A stretch of 64,000 nt of DNA from Blepharisma japonicum (lineage: Eukaryota > Ciliophora > Heterotrichea > Heterotrichida > Blepharismidae). Below the pieces are notes generated by a model, which saw only the letters and a program-made list of their open reading frames with translations, ran no database searches and was not told the origin of the DNA. A program made the position numbers and the translations under genes. Positions 61,673-64,000 of this stretch are shown here, in pieces. The number at the start of each line of letters is the position of its first letter. The first letter of the stretch is position 1. The stretch covers positions 248,001 through 312,000 of the forward strand of contig CATKHK010000017.1 of assembly GCA_949751835.1 (NCBI GenBank), given 5' to 3'.

Positions 61673-63904
61673 ATGGTAGATGCAATCACTAAAGAGCTTG
61701 AGCCAATGAAAACCATTCTCGTTGAAAGCTTATGTGAATTTTTAGAAACAGGTGAAAGAGCAGTGAACACAAATAATGAGTATGTGAAATGGAATATGAA
61801 AATCAATGAGCTCGCTGACAGAGTTTCAAATAGTCATCTTTTATATGACTATTATATAAAAACTATTCAAGACTATACTAGTAGTGTTGTAAAAAATGAT
61901 CTCATAAAACTGCAAGGAGAAAAATTATTAAGCCGATTCGCATGGAGATGGGAAAATCATAAAATTTTGGTTTTCTATATAAGAAGAATATTCAGCTACT
62001 TAGATAGATATCATGTAAAGGACTTCAAAAAGGCAACATTAACACAAGCAGGACTTAATATCTTTAAAAAGGAAGTTTTTGATGAAGTCTCAGATCTTGT
62101 CAGAATAGCTCTGATCAATGAAATCACTAAAGAAAGGGAATCAATTACAATAGACCGAGATAGACTAAAAAAATGCTTATTTTGTTTTGTTCAAATGGGG
62201 CTAAGTAACGCTGAAATTGTAAAATTCCAAGAATCAAGTGAAAAGAGAGATAGGCTAGTATGGAAAGGAAGCCCAAGTTTAAAGTATTACGAAACTATTT
62301 TTGAGGCAACTTTTCTGGAAGACACAAAAATCTTCTATGCAACAAAATCAAGTCTATATATTACTTCACTGAGCTGCCCTGAGTTTTTAAATAAAGCAAA
62401 ACTTATTATTGAGCAAGAAGAAGAAAGAGCTGATAAGTTATTCGAGCCAAGCACCAAGCCAAAATTAATGAATTATATCATTGATGAAATTGTTGCTAAT
62501 AATGCTCAATCTTTAGCAGATATGGAAGGCACAGGTTGTTTTGAAATGTTCAAGAACGACAAAAGAGGTGAGCTCAGGATCATGTTTTTACTTTTCAAAA
62601 AAAGAGAAAATACCTTAGAAAATATCACCTCAAAAATGGGGCCTTATATTATCTCAAGAGGAACCTCTATAGTTGAAAATCAAGAGTTACAGCAAGATGC
62701 TATTGAATATACAAAACGCTTGCTAGACTTTAAGAATGAAATCGACAGCTTATTGGAGTATTCTTTTGAAAATCATCAATTATTTCAGCGATGTCGTGAT
62801 ATTTCTTTTCAAGATTTCATGAACAAATGTCCATTTTCAGCACCTTATATTGCTTCATATTGTGATAATGAAATGAGAAAAGGGTTAAAAGGGGTGTCAG
62901 AAGCTGATATTGAGCAAAGATTGGTAAATATTGTGAAACTTTTTTCATGTCTGCACGATCGAGATATTTTTATAAGAAATTACACAAGATTTTTAGCAAA
63001 AAGACTTTTGGATGGGACAAGTCTGAGTGATGACGCAGAACAAAGCATGATTGCAAAGCTGAAAGTTGAGTGTGGGAGCACTACAGTTAGCAAAATCGCT
63101 AATATGTATCAAGATATCGCAATTTCTGCAGAAACTCTGGCTGAATTTAAAAAGTTGAGTCACAAAGGTATGCCGCAAGGTGTTGCTTTAAATGTGCAGG
63201 TATTAAGAAGCGGATGTTGACCAGAACAGTCAACAGAAGCCTGTATGATACCTCCAGAACTAGCAGATTGCAGCAGAGCATTTCAAGCATTCTATGTAAA
63301 TAAACATCAAGGGAGAAACCTTACCTGGCTACTTGGGTTTGGACAATTAGAGTTGATCACACTTTTCGCCAGCAAAACTTTTACACTAATAATGAACCCA
63401 TTTCAAGCTGCAATCATTTTAATGTTCAATAGAGGCAACAGTTATACGGTCTCCCAAATAAGAGAAGCTACCAAGCTGTCGGAAAAAACTTTAAAAGCAA
63501 ATCTTATCATGTTTTTTAACCCTAAAAACAAACTATTTAATAAAGAAAGCAAAGGAAAAACACTGGAAGACTCGGAAATGATTACGTTAAATGAAAGATT
63601 TTCATCACCAACTATTAGATGCGATTTTACTCCAAAAAAAGTGAAAAAAGTTGAAGCAAGCTCAAAAGAAGATGAGCAGGCTATATCTGCAGAAAGAAAA
63701 AATATTTTAGATTCGGTAATTGTTAGGATTGCAAAGGCTAGGAGAGTTATAAAGCATCAAGAATTAATTACTGAAGTTATTAGGCAGGTAAATCTTTTTA
63801 GACCTCAGCCTCCAATGATTAAGGCACAAATTGAGAGCTTGATACAAAGAGAATTTTTAGCTAGAGACCAAAATGATAGAACAACTTATAATTATATCCC
63901 TTAA
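61673..63904 (+). CDS. Cullin (CUL1-like), E3 ubiquitin ligase scaffold
   Basis: 743 residues, one exon, one TGA read as Trp (RSGC-W-PEQ, the conserved cullin W-P motif). The N-terminal cullin repeats (about 1-380; RYHVKDFKKATLTQAGLNIF, NNAQSLADMEG) bind adaptors; the cullin homology domain follows (RDIFIRNYTRFLAKRLLDG, ECGSTTVSKIANMYQDI). The C-terminal winged helix holds the neddylation site in DSVIVRIAKARRVIKHQELI, where the family has IVRIMK; the Lys is kept. The protein ends YNYIP, close to the usual cullin end Y-x-Y-x-A. With SKP1, RBX1 and F-box proteins it would form an SCF ligase. CUL1 versus another cullin is inferred. Confidence 0.93.
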
Positions 63905-64000
63905 ATAGTAGGATTTAATCAGAAATTTCTATTTATAACGAAAATAAAGTTTTATTAATTGATAGATCGAATTGATTGAGCTAGCATAATATAAGAGTTA

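Overview
The window looks like macronuclear DNA of a heterotrich ciliate, most probably Blepharisma (B. stoltei or a close relative). Three things seen in the sequence point there. (1) TGA is read as tryptophan: many conserved domains run straight through in-frame TGA where the family has Trp (kinase DVW-S-G, MORN repeats, cullin, SEC13, START domain, K+ channel), while TAA and TAG act as stops. (2) Introns are tiny: eight of the nine clear ones are 15-16 nt, begin GTAA and end TAG or CAG. (3) Genes are very dense and intergenic DNA is AT-rich and short. Stentor shares the tiny introns but uses the standard code, so it fits less well. With TGA as Trp and the small introns removed, the fragmented reading frames collapse into 34 protein genes (one cut by the left edge). 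I saw no rRNA, tRNA, CRISPR array, telomere, transposon or virus-derived element.

Layout. 1-7.8 kb: a partial unknown gene, a bacterial-type PARG-like protein, a SAPS (PP6 regulatory) protein, a membrane-anchored START lipid-transfer protein, an unknown basic protein and malonyl-CoA:ACP transacylase. 8.4-20 kb: an AMPK/SNF1 catalytic subunit; a tight co-directional trio (coiled coil, MORN protein, PRP39) with gaps of 22 and 11 nt; an unknown gene; a putative mitochondrial SRP54-M-like protein; a voltage/cyclic-nucleotide-type K+ channel with a C-terminal CCHC zinc knuckle. 20-31 kb: an unknown small gene, SEC13 and a mitochondrial carrier (8 nt apart), a QDPR-like reductase, SEC61 alpha, a His/Glu-rich multispanning membrane protein, a coiled coil, an ankyrin protein and an endonuclease/exonuclease/phosphatase-family protein. 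31-44.5 kb: one uninterrupted 13.5-kb gene for cytoplasmic dynein-1 heavy chain. 44.8-64 kb: a CBM20 starch/glycogen-binding protein, a serine carboxypeptidase S28, proteasome alpha7, a 1781-residue IQ/DUF4378-like putative cytoskeletal protein and its neighbours, a small secreted Cys-rich protein, ATP-type PEPCK, an unknown basic protein and a CUL1-like cullin.

The genes are mostly housekeeping (secretion: SEC61A, SEC13; protein turnover: PSMA3, cullin; energy control: AMPK, PEPCK, CBM20; splicing: PRP39; motility/cortex: dynein, MORN, DUF4378). They are not a single pathway cluster. The most notable signals are the near all-or-none split of Trp codons between genes (dynein: about 82 Trp, all TGG; K+ channel: 8 Trp, all TGA), the K+ channel-zinc knuckle fusion, a 33-nt intron in a genome of 15-16-nt introns, and co-directional genes only 8-22 nt apart.
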